This document shows, in pieces, positions 24,617 through 34,570 of a stretch of 64,000 bases of DNA (its first letter is position 1; each line of letters opens with the position of its first letter). The DNA lies in contig JBBQUM010000007.1 in the NCBI GenBank assembly GCA_038212445.1, forward strand, positions 173,200-237,199, written 5' to 3'. The notes beneath the pieces were generated by a model that searched no databases, was not told the origin of the DNA, and saw only the letters and a program-made list of their open reading frames with translations. This DNA comes from TMP-7 sp038212445. GTDB taxonomy: Bacteria; Acidobacteriota; Terriglobia; Bryobacterales; Bryobacteraceae. Position numbers and translations under genes: made by a program.

Positions 24617-25665
24617 TGATTCGATTTGCAGTTTCTTTGTTGTTTGCCGGTAGTGTATTTGCCGATCAGGTGACACTCGCCAATGGCGACCGCCTTTCGG
24701 GATCCATTCAACGCCTCAGTGACGACAAACTCGTGGTGGTGACGGAGATGGCCGGCGCGGTCGTGATTCCATGGCCCAATGTGGTGTCGATTGTTTCCGC
24801 ACAACCGCTGTACCTGCGCCTGAAGAGCGGGCAAGTGCTTTCCGGCTCGGTGATCAAGACGCCGAAAGGACTGCGCGTCGACAATTCCGGCCAAGCGTGG
24901 GACATTGCGAAGTCGGACATTGCGACGATGCGGTCGTACCAGGAGCAGCGTGCGTATCAGAGGGTGGAGGAGCGTAAGCAAGCCCCCCATTTCCTCGATC
25001 CCTGGACTGGCTTTCTCGACATCGGCGCCAGCGCTACACAGGGCAACACCGACGTAGCAACGGTGTCGGTGGGGATGAACGCGGTCCGCGCGCGAACAGC
25101 CGACAAGCTGATCCTCAACTTCAACGCACTCTATACGCGCAACAGCACCGCGCCACCGGCCACGGTCACCTCCGATTTGAAGCGCGGAGGCGCTCGCTAC
25201 GAAGTCAATTTCAATCCTCGCCGCTTCGCATTCTTCAGCGCCGATTTTGAGGCCGATGCGCTGCAGAAACTCGATCTCCGCAGTGTTGGTGGTTTGGGCT
25301 ACGGCCAGCACATTATAAAGACGAAAGAAACTACCTTCGATTTGTTCGGCGGCGGGACGGTGAACCGTGAAGTGTTTTCCGGGCTCCACCGGTTGAACGC
25401 TGAAGTCCTGCTCGCCGAAGAGTCGTCTCACAAGCTGAATAAGTCGTTCACATTGAAACAGAAGCTCGGCGTATTTCCGAACCTCACCGACACCGGGCAG
25501 TACCGGCTTACTTTCGATTCAGCCGCAGTGACTTCGCTGCTGCGCTGGCTCTCATGGCAAGTAAGCTTCAGCGACCGGTATATCAGTGACCCCGTCCCCG
25601 GCACGGTTAAGAACGACGTCCTGGTGACAACGGGTTTCCGTTTCACCCTGCTTCCACCCCGCTAA
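24616..25665 (+). CDS. DUF481-type outer-membrane barrel protein
   Basis: 349 residues with a short signal peptide (IRFAVSLLFAGSVFA). Residues 17-110 include two SH3-like repeats with 'LANGDRLSGSI' and 'LKSGQVLSGSV'. Residues 125-349 are the alternating beta-strand pattern of DUF481 (WTGFLDIGASATQGNTD to TTGFRFTLLPPR). DUF481 proteins are predicted salt- or stress-linked outer-membrane barrels of unknown function. It overlaps arginase by one base and ddl follows 2 bp later. Confidence 0.8.
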   Translation: MIRFAVSLLFAGSVFADQVTLANGDRLSGSIQRLSDDKLVVVTEMAGAVVIPWPNVVSIVSAQPLYLRLKSGQVLSGSVIKTPKGLRVDNSGQAWDIAKSDIATMRSYQEQRAYQRVEERKQAPHFLDPWTGFLDIGASATQGNTDVATVSVGMNAVRARTADKLILNFNALYTRNSTAPPATVTSDLKRGGARYEVNFNPRRFAFFSADFEADALQKLDLRSVGGLGYGQHIIKTKETTFDLFGGGTVNREVFSGLHRLNAEVLLAEESSHKLNKSFTLKQKLGVFPNLTDTGQYRLTFDSAAVTSLLRWLSWQVSFSDRYISDPVPGTVKNDVLVTTGFRFTLLPPR

Positions 25666-25667
25666 AT

Positions 25668-26645
25668 ATGAAGACCCGTATCGCAGTCGTCTATGGAGGC
25701 CGCAGCGGCGAGCACGAGATCTCGCTGCGTTCGGCTAAGTCCGTCATGGATGCGCTCGACCCCGATAAGTACAAAGTGATCCACTACTTCATCTCGCCCG
25801 ACGGCCGCTGGCGGCCCAAGCCAATTGTGCCTGAGCCCGGCGGCAATCCCGAAATCGACGTCGTTTTCCCCGTCCTCCACGGCACGTTCGGCGAAGACGG
25901 GACGATCCAAGGCCTGCTTGAAATGGCCGAATTGCCGTATGTGAGTGCCGGTGTGCTGGCTTCATCCGTCTCGATGGACAAGGAAGTCATGAAGCGGCTG
26001 TGCCGTGAGCGCGGCGTGCCGGTGGTGGACTATGTGACAGTATTCCGCGGCGCGCTGGACGTCGATGCGGCGTGCGCTTCTCTGCCCTTTCCGATGTTCG
26101 TGAAGCCGGCGAATCTGGGATCCTCAGTGGGTGTCGCAAAAGCAAAAAACCGCGAGGAGTTGATCTCCGCCGTCGCCAATGCTGCCCAGTACGACCGTAA
26201 GGTGATCGTTGAGCGCGGCGTGGTTGGACGCGAATTCGAATGTGCCGTGATCGGTAACGAAACACCCGAAGCCTCCCTCCCTTGCGAAGTCCACCCGTCT
26301 CGCGAGTTCTACGACTACGACGACAAGTATCTTCTGAACAAGGCTGTCATCGACCTGCCCGCCAACCTCGAGCCTGAGCAGACAGCCGAAATGCGGCGCC
26401 TCGCCGTCGAGTGCTACAAGGCTGTTGAATGCGAAATAATGGCGCGCGTCGACTTCCTCATGGACTCGGCTACCGGCCAGATCTTCGTGAACGAGATCAA
26501 CACGATTCCAGGTTTCACCTCCATCAGCATGTTCCCGAAGATGTGGGAGCACTGCGGGCTCTCCTATCCGATGCTGATTGACCGGCTGGTGCACCTCGCA
26601 CTCGAGCGCGCCGAGACTCGTAAGGCAACGCGGTACCAGAAGTGA
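25668..26645 (+). CDS. ddl: D-alanine--D-alanine ligase
   Basis: 325 residues, ATP-grasp: VVYGGRSGEHEISLRSA (substrate loop), FPVLHGTFGEDGTIQGLLE, PMFVKPANLGSSVGVAKAKN, and the metal/ATP end FVNEINTIPGFTSISMFP. It joins two D-alanines for peptidoglycan precursors in the cytoplasm. It overlaps the following protease gene as GTGA. Confidence 0.92.
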   Translation: MKTRIAVVYGGRSGEHEISLRSAKSVMDALDPDKYKVIHYFISPDGRWRPKPIVPEPGGNPEIDVVFPVLHGTFGEDGTIQGLLEMAELPYVSAGVLASSVSMDKEVMKRLCRERGVPVVDYVTVFRGALDVDAACASLPFPMFVKPANLGSSVGVAKAKNREELISAVANAAQYDRKVIVERGVVGREFECAVIGNETPEASLPCEVHPSREFYDYDDKYLLNKAVIDLPANLEPEQTAEMRRLAVECYKAVECEIMARVDFLMDSATGQIFVNEINTIPGFTSISMFPKMWEHCGLSYPMLIDRLVHLALERAETRKATRYQK

Positions 26646-28060
26646 TCCGTCTCCGGTGTCTGGCTCTGGCGATAGCGTGTTTGGCGACGCTCTATGCCCA
26701 GCCTGCGCCGATTGACGCCGAGCTCAAGAGATTCGCCGAGGCGTTCGCAAAAATCGAAGAGTTCAACGCCGATCCCGTTGACTCGCGCCGCGCGTTCTTT
26801 GCGGGCGCAATACCGGGCGCGCTACGCGGACTCGATCCACATTCGATCTTCCTCGACCCCGACCAGTTTGAACAGCTCAAGCAAATGGAGAAGTCGGAGC
26901 GCAAGGGATTCGGCTCGGTAGTGTCGGTGCTGCCTGGACGCGTGATTATTCTTCAGACCGTGCAGGGCGCGCCGGCGGCCAAAGCCGGACTATCCGGCGG
27001 AGACGAGATTTTCGCCATCAACAACATTCCTCTTTCGCGCCTCGATATGGAGCAGCTTGTTCAGGTGATGAGCCAGGCGCGCCAGCATCCCGCCCGGCTT
27101 GATGTGCGGCGCCCGGGCAATATGCGGATGCTCCAGTTCACGCTGATCCCGGAGTTGATGGACGCGCCGAGTGTCGATCGTGCATTCATGCTTTCACCGG
27201 GCATCGCCTATATTCGCGTGGCAAATTTCGACCAGAAGTCAGCCGATCTGATGAAGATGGAGCTCGAAAAACTGGGCGGGGCAGCGCTCAAGGGATTGGT
27301 GATCGACTTTCGCAATAATCCCGGCGGCGTGGTGGAATCGGCTCTCAAGATGGCCTCGATGTTCCTACAGCCTGGGCAGAAGATCCTCAGCATAAAAGGG
27401 CGGGCCACCCAGGGCGAAGAGGTGAACGTCCCGAAGGAAGCCACGCCTTACACGTTTCCCGTGGCGATCCTCATCAACGAGAAGACGGCCAGCGCCGCCG
27501 AGATTGTTAGCGGAGCGCTGCAAGACCACCACCGCGCAACCATCGTCGGCGAACAGAGCTACGGCAAGGGACTGGTGCAGAGCGTCTACAACCTTTCGAG
27601 CAATACAGCCCTTGCGCTTACCACGGCGTTTTATTACACCCCAAGCGGCCGGTCAATTCAGCGGCCCCTGGAAGGTGTGCAATTAGGCTCTGCGATCGGG
27701 TCTGCGAACTACGGTATTCATCCAGAAGAATTAGTAGGCCCGGCACCGGTTACACGCTTGCGCGCGGTGCTCGATGCGAGCGGCGTGCTGACGACGTTCG
27801 CCACCGACTACATTCAGAAGAACAAGATTGCAGCGGATTTCGAAGTGCAAGGCGGACTGCTCGACGATCTGAAAGTCTGGCTCTCAGGGCAAAGCATCCA
27901 ACCTCCAGTAGCTGAGTGGCTACAGGAGAAGGCATGGATCCAAAGCCGTCTCAAGCAGGAGATCGTGACGCTGGCATTCGGTGTTGAGAAGGGCGATGAA
28001 GTGGAAGCACAGCGTGACCCCGTGGTGCTGAGAGCAATGGCCGCGGTCACTAAACCCTGA
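26642..28060 (+). CDS. S41 family C-terminal processing peptidase
   Basis: 472 residues, starting GTG 26642 with a signal peptide (LRCLALAIACLATLYAQ). A PDZ domain (SVVSVLPGRVIILQTV, GAPAAKAGLSGGDEIFAIN) precedes the S41 catalytic domain with the Ser (EKTASAAEIVSGAL) and Lys (GEQSYGKGLVQ) dyad. The family cleaves C termini of exported proteins. About 170 residues follow the catalytic Lys. Last gene of the packed run. Confidence 0.88.
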   Translation: MIRLRCLALAIACLATLYAQPAPIDAELKRFAEAFAKIEEFNADPVDSRRAFFAGAIPGALRGLDPHSIFLDPDQFEQLKQMEKSERKGFGSVVSVLPGRVIILQTVQGAPAAKAGLSGGDEIFAINNIPLSRLDMEQLVQVMSQARQHPARLDVRRPGNMRMLQFTLIPELMDAPSVDRAFMLSPGIAYIRVANFDQKSADLMKMELEKLGGAALKGLVIDFRNNPGGVVESALKMASMFLQPGQKILSIKGRATQGEEVNVPKEATPYTFPVAILINEKTASAAEIVSGALQDHHRATIVGEQSYGKGLVQSVYNLSSNTALALTTAFYYTPSGRSIQRPLEGVQLGSAIGSANYGIHPEELVGPAPVTRLRAVLDASGVLTTFATDYIQKNKIAADFEVQGGLLDDLKVWLSGQSIQPPVAEWLQEKAWIQSRLKQEIVTLAFGVEKGDEVEAQRDPVVLRAMAAVTKP

Positions 28061-28159
28061 TCGCCAAAAAGCATCACGAACAACTTGGCTCCCGCGAGCG
28101 TCTACCCTAACATTGCGCTAGTTTTCAGAGTTGTAATGCTCTTGAAGAGGAGATAACGG

Positions 28160-28572
28160 GTGCTTAGAAATCGACTCTTCTCGCGCTGTTATTGACGCTG
28201 ACTATCGGCGCCAGTCTCAGTGTTTCCGGCCAACCCAGGCGCGAGGGCGGCCGCGCCGAATTCCTGGGAGAAGCGAATGTGGACAGTGGAGTGGACCACG
28301 ACAACATCATGGTCACTGCAAGCCAGGGTGCGTTCCGCGCGATCCAACTTCGCGTCGAAAATAACACGATTCAGTTTCAGCGCGTTGTGGTCCACTTCGG
28401 CAATGGCCAGGACGAACGGATTGACGTGCGAAGCCGCATTCCAGCCGGCGGTTCGTCGCGCATGATTGACCTGCCGGGCGAACGCCGCGTCATCCGCAGC
28501 GTTGAGCTTTGGTATGGGCGGGCAAATTGGGGGCGCCGTCGTCCGAAGGTGACGTTGTGGGGCTTCAAGTAA
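28160..28572 (+). pseudogene. Small secreted protein with frameshifted signal peptide
   Basis: GTG 28160 has an ideal Shine-Dalgarno (GAAGAGGAG, seven-base spacing) but its frame stops after 11 codons. The next frame continues as a signal-peptide end and a soluble domain (LLALLLTLTIGASLSVSG, then REGGRAEFLGEANVDSG, AFRAIQLRVENN, VVVHFGNGQDERIDV, VELWYGRANWG) to TAA 28572. Adding one C in the run at 28175-28180 would join them into a normal lipid-free signal peptide. If not an error, a 126-residue product could start at TTG 28192 but would lack part of its signal. Family not recognised. Confidence 0.55.
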
Positions 28573-28694
28573 AGCTGCTTTACAAAACCACTGAATGGCC
28601 GTTCGCGCATCTACGGCATCGAGCGGCCCTTCGCAGTAGGTATAAAAAACAAGTAACCGCGCAACATGGATTGTTATAATTCTGTTTAATAGTT

Positions 28695-29636
28695 GTGCGT
28701 ATTTGTTTTATTGGCCATTCGCATCACCGCTCAACCCAATCGCACTTGTTCTTTTTGAAAATTCTTAGAAGACTTGGGCAGGTAGAGGTGTTTTTTGATG
28801 AGAGCTGGCGCCTCCACCGAGCCGACTGGATTGATCAGTTTGACTCGAGTGCCTATGACTGCATCGTCATCTGGCAGGTTCAGGAGGCGCTCGGCTACGT
28901 GCGGGAGCCTCACCCGAACCTGATCTTCGTGCCCATGTATGACGCATTGGTAGGCGGCAACCTGGCGTGGTCAGAAGCGCTCAATTCCGCAAAAATTCTG
29001 TGCTTTTCCTCGGCCCTTTATAAACAGGTTGCTGACCGGACGCCTCACTCCATCTACGCACAGTATTTTCCTGACCCTAACTGCTACCCCCAAGTCTCTA
29101 ACGAGAACTCTCTGCGAGGATTCTTTTGGCAGCGCGTGCCGGCCATCACGCCGCGCCTGGTAGCGCACCTCTGCGGCGACTCTATCCTTGACCGTTTCAC
29201 GGTGCATTTCGCGCCGGATCCACTATCCGGCATCCAGCGTGGCATCGAGCGAGCGGTGCGGGCAAAGGAGCATCAAGTGTCGTTCTGGCGGGCGGTGGCC
29301 GGCGATCATTTGAAGTCACTCGCGACGCACAATATACTCTTCGCTTCCCGGCCCTCGGAAGGTATTGGCATGAGTTTTCTGGAAGCCATGGCGATGGGAT
29401 TGTGCGTTATCGCGCCGGATCTGCCGACGCACAACGAGTACATCAGGAACGGCGTTACCGGCCTCCTCTACGACCCCGATAACCCCGAGCCTCAACCGCT
29501 TTCGCGTGTACAGGAGATTGGCGCCCAGGCGCGCGAGTCGATTCGTACCGGCTATGCCACCTGGACAGCCATGCAGGACCGCCTGTCGGCATTCATTCGA
29601 CGGCGCATCAAAACCGCGGAGTTAATGGACGCATGA
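28695..29636 (+). CDS. Glycosyltransferase (GT-B, GT4-like)
   Basis: 313 residues from GTG 28695. The C-terminal donor-sugar half holds the GT4 signature region SRPSEGIGMSFLEAMAMG followed by CVIAPDLPTHNEYIRNGVTG. The N-terminal half is shorter than usual and lacks a clear acceptor motif. It overlaps the following pyruvyltransferase as ATGA, suggesting joint work on a surface polysaccharide. The upstream 28573-28694 is AT-rich with a TATAAT at 28675-28680, a possible -10 element. Confidence 0.8.
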   Translation: MRICFIGHSHHRSTQSHLFFLKILRRLGQVEVFFDESWRLHRADWIDQFDSSAYDCIVIWQVQEALGYVREPHPNLIFVPMYDALVGGNLAWSEALNSAKILCFSSALYKQVADRTPHSIYAQYFPDPNCYPQVSNENSLRGFFWQRVPAITPRLVAHLCGDSILDRFTVHFAPDPLSGIQRGIERAVRAKEHQVSFWRAVAGDHLKSLATHNILFASRPSEGIGMSFLEAMAMGLCVIAPDLPTHNEYIRNGVTGLLYDPDNPEPQPLSRVQEIGAQARESIRTGYATWTAMQDRLSAFIRRRIKTAELMDA

Positions 29637-30733
29637 TTTGCCTCGTCGATCCCGCGTTGCAGGATCACGACGGCACGCCCTCAACCAACCTGGGCGATGT
29701 CGTTATTTACCGTGCAATCTCTCGCTGCCTGACTGCTCTCTGGCCTGGTGAGGAGGTCTGCCGGATCTCATCACACGAGCCGCTACAGGAGCATCACTAC
29801 GAGATTCTCGAGGCCGCCCGCATTGTGTTTCTGGGCGGCTCAAACCTGCTGTCATCCGACGTCCTGACCTACAACCAGTGGAATTTCGCCAACGGCAAAG
29901 CTGACTATGGGACGCCTCGCATTAAGGAGGCAGTCCTGCTCGGAATCGGCTGGTGGCAATACCAGGATCCCCCTAACGCCTTCACGTCTGAGTTTTATCA
30001 ACGCATCCTGTGTCGCCAAAGAATGCATTCGGTGCGTGACCGGTACACGGCTGGACAGCTGCGTGAAGCCGGAATCTCGAACGTGGTTGCGACGGGGTGC
30101 CCGGCGATGTGGGGCTTGGACGGCGTGTCGAGCCATCGAACGGATCGCTGGACTGACGACTGCCTGGTGATGCTCACCGACTACTACACTCACCCCGCCC
30201 ACGATGACGAGTTCCTACGGATTGTTGCCGACCATTTTCCCGGCAAACTCTACTTCTTCCCACAAGGCACAGGCGACGTCGCGTACCTGAAGTCATTGCC
30301 GGTATTCGAGGCTGTCCCCGCCCGTTTCGAGATCCTCGAACACTCCCTTGACTCGCTCTCTACTTTCCTCCGAGCGAATCGGGTCACCTACGTGGGGACC
30401 CGCCTGCACGGCGGCATAACGACGCTTGCGCACCGTGTGCCATCACTGATTCTCGGTGTGGACAATCGGGCGACAGAAATGTCGGTTAGTTTCAATCTAC
30501 CGGTGGTGAAGCGCGGCGATTCAGATAATCTCCGCCGCTGGCTGCGGGGCCATCAGATGTTCGAGCCGGTCAGCGTCCCGACTTTAGACATCGCGAAGTG
30601 GTGGCAGCAGTTTGAGCCGCAAGCCAGCCTCGCAAATCTCTTGCAGCAGATGGAGCCCACCGTCGAGGTAGATTCGACGCTCAATCAGCTCGCATCAAAA
30701 CTGCGGGGCGTCGCCTACCGCCTAACCAACTGA
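29633..30733 (+). CDS. Polysaccharide pyruvyl transferase family protein
   Basis: 366 residues with the CsaB/WcaK-type pattern: STNLGDVVIYRAI near the N terminus, RIVFLGGSNLLS, MHSVRDRYTAGQLREAGI, TGCPAMWG, and the C-terminal RVTYVGTRLHGGITTLAH. The family transfers ketal pyruvate from phosphoenolpyruvate to sugars of surface polymers. Coupled to the upstream glycosyltransferase; convergent with gyrB 13 bp later, with no obvious terminator. Confidence 0.85.
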   Translation: MICLVDPALQDHDGTPSTNLGDVVIYRAISRCLTALWPGEEVCRISSHEPLQEHHYEILEAARIVFLGGSNLLSSDVLTYNQWNFANGKADYGTPRIKEAVLLGIGWWQYQDPPNAFTSEFYQRILCRQRMHSVRDRYTAGQLREAGISNVVATGCPAMWGLDGVSSHRTDRWTDDCLVMLTDYYTHPAHDDEFLRIVADHFPGKLYFFPQGTGDVAYLKSLPVFEAVPARFEILEHSLDSLSTFLRANRVTYVGTRLHGGITTLAHRVPSLILGVDNRATEMSVSFNLPVVKRGDSDNLRRWLRGHQMFEPVSVPTLDIAKWWQQFEPQASLANLLQQMEPTVEVDSTLNQLASKLRGVAYRLTN

Positions 30734-30746
30734 GACAGCGGACGGC

Positions 30747-33182
30747 CTAGATGTCCAGGTTGCGCACGTCGAGCGCGTTCTCTTCGATGAACTTCCGCCG
30801 GTTCTCGACGTCCTCACCCATCAGCGTCGTGAAGATCTGTTCGCACTCAGGCAGATCGGCAACCGACACGCGAAGTAGGGTGCGGCGCTCGGGATCCATG
30901 GTCGTCTCCCAAAGCTGAGTATCGTTCATCTCGCCCAGGCCCTTGTAGCGCGTGACGTCAACGGTGCGCGTTCCTTCACTTTTAATGTAGGCAAGCAATT
31001 CGCGCCAGTTCTTCAGCGTTTCCCGGGTCGTCTCTTTTACCACCACGAACGGGGGCTTGTTGAGCGCGGCGATGTTCTTCGAGTAGGTCCGCAAACGCCG
31101 GTATTCCGGTTGTGCGGCAAGGTCGACGTCGATGGCACGCTCCGCGTTGGTGTGATCACGGTAGACCACGCGCCAGGAGTCATGCTCCTCGTCCTTCACC
31201 ATTTCAGCCGGAATCTTTTCAGCTTGCAGGGCTTCAAAGATCGGCTTTATCTGCGACTGCTCAGCGAAATCGGCTTTTGTGTCGATTGTGAGATCGGCCC
31301 GGGCCAGGATGTCGACCACCCTCGTATCGCGCGTCCGCCGCTCCATCAAACGGAATATCTGCGTGTACTCATCGAGCAGCATCAGGAAGTTGCGCAGCTC
31401 AGTGCCTTCGATTATCTGTGCCGGCTTGCCATCCACTTCGCCGACCTCAACAGTCAGGTTCTCGGTGGCACGCCGCAGAATCTCGCGAGTGAATTCCTTC
31501 TCGTTCTTGATGTACTTCTCGCTCTTCCCCTTCTTGATGCGGTAAAGCGGGGGCTGCGCGACGAATACATGGCCGCGATTGATCAGCTCCTGCATGTGCC
31601 GGAAGAAGAAGGTGAGCAGCAGCGTGCGGATGTGCGACCCATCGACGTCGGCATCGGTCATGATGATGATCTTGCCGTAGCGCAACCGGGTCGGATCAAA
31701 ATCGTCCTTGCCGATACCGGTTCCGATGGCGGTGATCATGGCTCGGATTTCTTCGTGCCCGAGCATCTTGTCGTAGCGTGCTTTCTCGACGTTGAGGATC
31801 TTGCCCTTCAGCGGCAGGATGGCCTGGAACCGGCGATCGCGGCCCGACTTTGCAGTACCGCCGGCCGACTCGCCCTCGACGAGATAGAGTTCGCAGCGTT
31901 CCGGATCGCGCTCCTGGCAGTCGGCCAGTTTGCCCGGCAGTCCGCCGGAATCGAGTGCTCCTTTGCGCCGCGTAAGATCGCGGGCTTTGCGAGCGGCCTC
32001 ACGCGCACGGGATGCGTCGATCGCCTTCGAGACGATCTTCTTCATCACCGCCGGATTCTTGTCGAAGAATTCGCCGAGCTTCTCGTACACGAACTGCGTG
32101 ACAAAGCCGCTGATGTCGCTGTTTAATTTACCCTTCGTCTGACCTTCAAACTGCGGTTGGGGAAGCTTCACGCTCACCACCGCCGCCAGACCCTCTCGGA
32201 CGTCGTCTCCTGTGAGGCTCTCCTTCTCTTTGAAGATGTTGTTGGATTGGCCTGCCTGATTGATCGCCCGCGTTAGCGCACTACGGAAGCCGGAGAGGTG
32301 AGTGCCACCGTCCACTGTGTTGATGTTATTGGCGAAACTGAAGACCGTGTCGGAGTAGGAATCGTTATACTGCAGCGCCACTTCAATCGCGACTGTTCCG
32401 CCGTTCGGCATATCACGATCACCCTCAAAGTGGATGGGCTTCTCGTGCAGCAGCGTCTTGCCTTTATTCAAGTGTTTGATGAACTCAGCAATGCCGCCGC
32501 TGAAGTGAAACTCATGCCCCTTCGGAGGATCCTCGCGCTCGTCGGACAGCGTAATGGTGACGCCCTTGTTCAGGAACGCCAGTTCGCGCAGCCGCTGTGA
32601 GAGGGTGTCGAAGTTGAAGGAGATCGCGTCCATCACCGTGGTATCGGGCTTGAACGTAATCTTGGTTCCGCGCTTTTTTCCGGCCTTTCCGGTGCGCGCC
32701 AGCGGTCCCTTGGGGATACCCCGGCCGTACTCCTGCTCGTAGGTGTGGCCGTCGCGCCAGATCTCGAGCAATAAAACTTCGGAAAGCGCGTTCACGCAAC
32801 TCACGCCGACACCGTGCAATCCGCCGGACACTTTGTAGGTATTCGAATCGAACTTGCCGCCGGCGTGCAGCTTAGTCATGACGACTTCTGCAGCAGAGAC
32901 ACCGCTGTCGTGCATATCCACGGGGATACCGCGCCCGTTGTCAATCACCGTTACGGAGTTATCAAGATGGATTACGACGTTGATTTCGGTGCAATAGCCC
33001 GCCAGGGCTTCGTCCACGGAATTGTCCACCACCTCGTAAACGAGATGATGCAAACCCATTTCACCGGTGGAACCGATATACATTGCCGGACGCAAACGTA
33101 CGGCCTCGAGCCCCTCGAGGATTTTGATACTACTGGAATCGTAAACATCTGGCGTGTTCAAGTGAACCTCTTTCGTTGCCAT
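30747..33182 (-). CDS. gyrB: DNA gyrase subunit B
   Basis: 811 residues: GHKL ATPase (EVVDNSVDEALAGY, VIDNGRGIPVDMH, GLHGVGVSCVNALS), transducer, and TOPRIM with LVEGESAGGTAKSGRDR and MTDADVDGSHIRTL, ending in the usual GyrB tail (RYKGLGEMNDTQLWETTMDP). It is about 140-170 residues longer than short GyrBs such as that of Bacillus, in line with an insertion in the TOPRIM region. Together with GyrA it negatively supercoils DNA. It is 34 bp downstream of dnaN on the same strand, in the origin-proximal order. Confidence 0.95.
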   Translation of the reverse strand: MATKEVHLNTPDVYDSSSIKILEGLEAVRLRPAMYIGSTGEMGLHHLVYEVVDNSVDEALAGYCTEINVVIHLDNSVTVIDNGRGIPVDMHDSGVSAAEVVMTKLHAGGKFDSNTYKVSGGLHGVGVSCVNALSEVLLLEIWRDGHTYEQEYGRGIPKGPLARTGKAGKKRGTKITFKPDTTVMDAISFNFDTLSQRLRELAFLNKGVTITLSDEREDPPKGHEFHFSGGIAEFIKHLNKGKTLLHEKPIHFEGDRDMPNGGTVAIEVALQYNDSYSDTVFSFANNINTVDGGTHLSGFRSALTRAINQAGQSNNIFKEKESLTGDDVREGLAAVVSVKLPQPQFEGQTKGKLNSDISGFVTQFVYEKLGEFFDKNPAVMKKIVSKAIDASRAREAARKARDLTRRKGALDSGGLPGKLADCQERDPERCELYLVEGESAGGTAKSGRDRRFQAILPLKGKILNVEKARYDKMLGHEEIRAMITAIGTGIGKDDFDPTRLRYGKIIIMTDADVDGSHIRTLLLTFFFRHMQELINRGHVFVAQPPLYRIKKGKSEKYIKNEKEFTREILRRATENLTVEVGEVDGKPAQIIEGTELRNFLMLLDEYTQIFRLMERRTRDTRVVDILARADLTIDTKADFAEQSQIKPIFEALQAEKIPAEMVKDEEHDSWRVVYRDHTNAERAIDVDLAAQPEYRRLRTYSKNIAALNKPPFVVVKETTRETLKNWRELLAYIKSEGTRTVDVTRYKGLGEMNDTQLWETTMDPERRTLLRVSVADLPECEQIFTTLMGEDVENRRKFIEENALDVRNLDI

Positions 33183-33216
33183 TAACCCCTCACCCCTTCG
33201 ATGCCGGTCGCGCTCA

Positions 33217-34332
33217 TCAGATTCGCATCGGCATCACGACGTAGCGATACGTGTAGCCGTTGGAATCGCCGCCCGGCCGCAACTCGCCGGCGCTGTTCGG
33301 ATCCTTAAAGTGAAGAGTCACGGTGTCCTGGCTTACGGCTCTCAGAAAATCGAGCAGATACTGCGCGTTAAATCCAATCTCCACCGACGGGCCGGAGTAT
33401 TCAGAGGGGATGCTCTCTTCGCTCTCTCCCGTCTCTGAAATCGACGAGTGAACCTTCACCTCACCGGGCAGCACCTGCACCCGGATGGCGCGTGATCGCT
33501 CGTCAGAGAATTGCGATACACGGTCAATCACGGCCTTAAATTCGTCACGAGGCAGCGAGACGGTATTCGGCGCTTCTTTGGGAAGCACGCGCTCGAAATC
33601 CGGAAAGTTCCCGGTGAGCTTCCGGCTCAGCAACAGCCGGTCGCCCAGCTCAAAGAACAGGTGATTGTCATCGCCCGCGAACTTGATTTTGGTGTCGGCG
33701 CCCGACTCCGCGGCCAGTTTCAGGATCTCGCTCATCGCCTTGCGCGGGAGCAGAGCCCGGTACGACCCCGAAACACCCGGCAGATCGGCCGGATAGTCCA
33801 CGGTGGCAAGGCGGTGGCCGTCGGTCGCAACCATTGTCATGGCGTTTGCTTTCAGGAGGAGCAGTGCACCATTGAGCGTGAACCTTGACTCTTCCATCGA
33901 GATGGCGAAAATCGTCTTCGAAATCATCGACGCCAGAATCCCCACCGGAATCTCGGCGAGAACCTCAGGCATCTGCGGCAGTTCGGGAAAACTTTCGCGG
34001 CTCATGCCGGCGATGCGCGTCCGCGAACGCCCGCAAAGGAGGCTGGCCCACTGGTTTTCAGCCAGCTTGACGTTGACATCGGCATCCGGGAGCAGCCGGA
34101 CATAGTCCAAAAGTCGCTTGGCGGGAATTGTGCCTGCACCCGGCTTAGTCACCTTTGCCGGACAGGAACAGCGAACGCCCAGTTCAAGATCCGTGGCGGT
34201 CAGGACAATCCGGTCCCCGGCTGCCTCCACCAGGACATTGGAAAGAATCGGGATCGTGGTTTTTTTCTCCACAACGCCCTGCGAAAGACTCAACTCCCTG
34301 ACCAGATCAGACTTGCTGACTGTGAATTCCAT
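33217..34332 (-). CDS. dnaN: DNA polymerase III beta sliding clamp
   Basis: 371 residues in three clamp repeats. FTVSKSDLVRELSLSQGVVE and KKTTIPILSNVLVEA open the first, and the protein ends TYRYVVMPMRI, the classic clamp C terminus. It encircles DNA as a dimer and tethers the replicative polymerase. Lies between dnaA and gyrB as in many bacterial origins. Confidence 0.95.
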   Translation of the reverse strand: MEFTVSKSDLVRELSLSQGVVEKKTTIPILSNVLVEAAGDRIVLTATDLELGVRCSCPAKVTKPGAGTIPAKRLLDYVRLLPDADVNVKLAENQWASLLCGRSRTRIAGMSRESFPELPQMPEVLAEIPVGILASMISKTIFAISMEESRFTLNGALLLLKANAMTMVATDGHRLATVDYPADLPGVSGSYRALLPRKAMSEILKLAAESGADTKIKFAGDDNHLFFELGDRLLLSRKLTGNFPDFERVLPKEAPNTVSLPRDEFKAVIDRVSQFSDERSRAIRVQVLPGEVKVHSSISETGESEESIPSEYSGPSVEIGFNAQYLLDFLRAVSQDTVTLHFKDPNSAGELRPGGDSNGYTYRYVVMPMRI

Positions 34333-34570
34333 GTACTGGTTTCTCCCTAGATACTTACGTCAGGAACGAGAATTCAGCGTGTACGAATGCAGGCTGTAGA
34401 ATTCTCCCTAAATTATAGCAAATTAAATCGCTTGTGTCTTTGCAGCGCGGTTTTTTAGGCGCCTGTCGCTGCCGGGCCAATTTTAAGCGATAAGTCTCTT
34501 ATTATGAGGTAGTTCTGATTCGACGTAGAGGTCTGGGTCAAAGCTTCCGCCATTCTGATTCGTTCACCCG

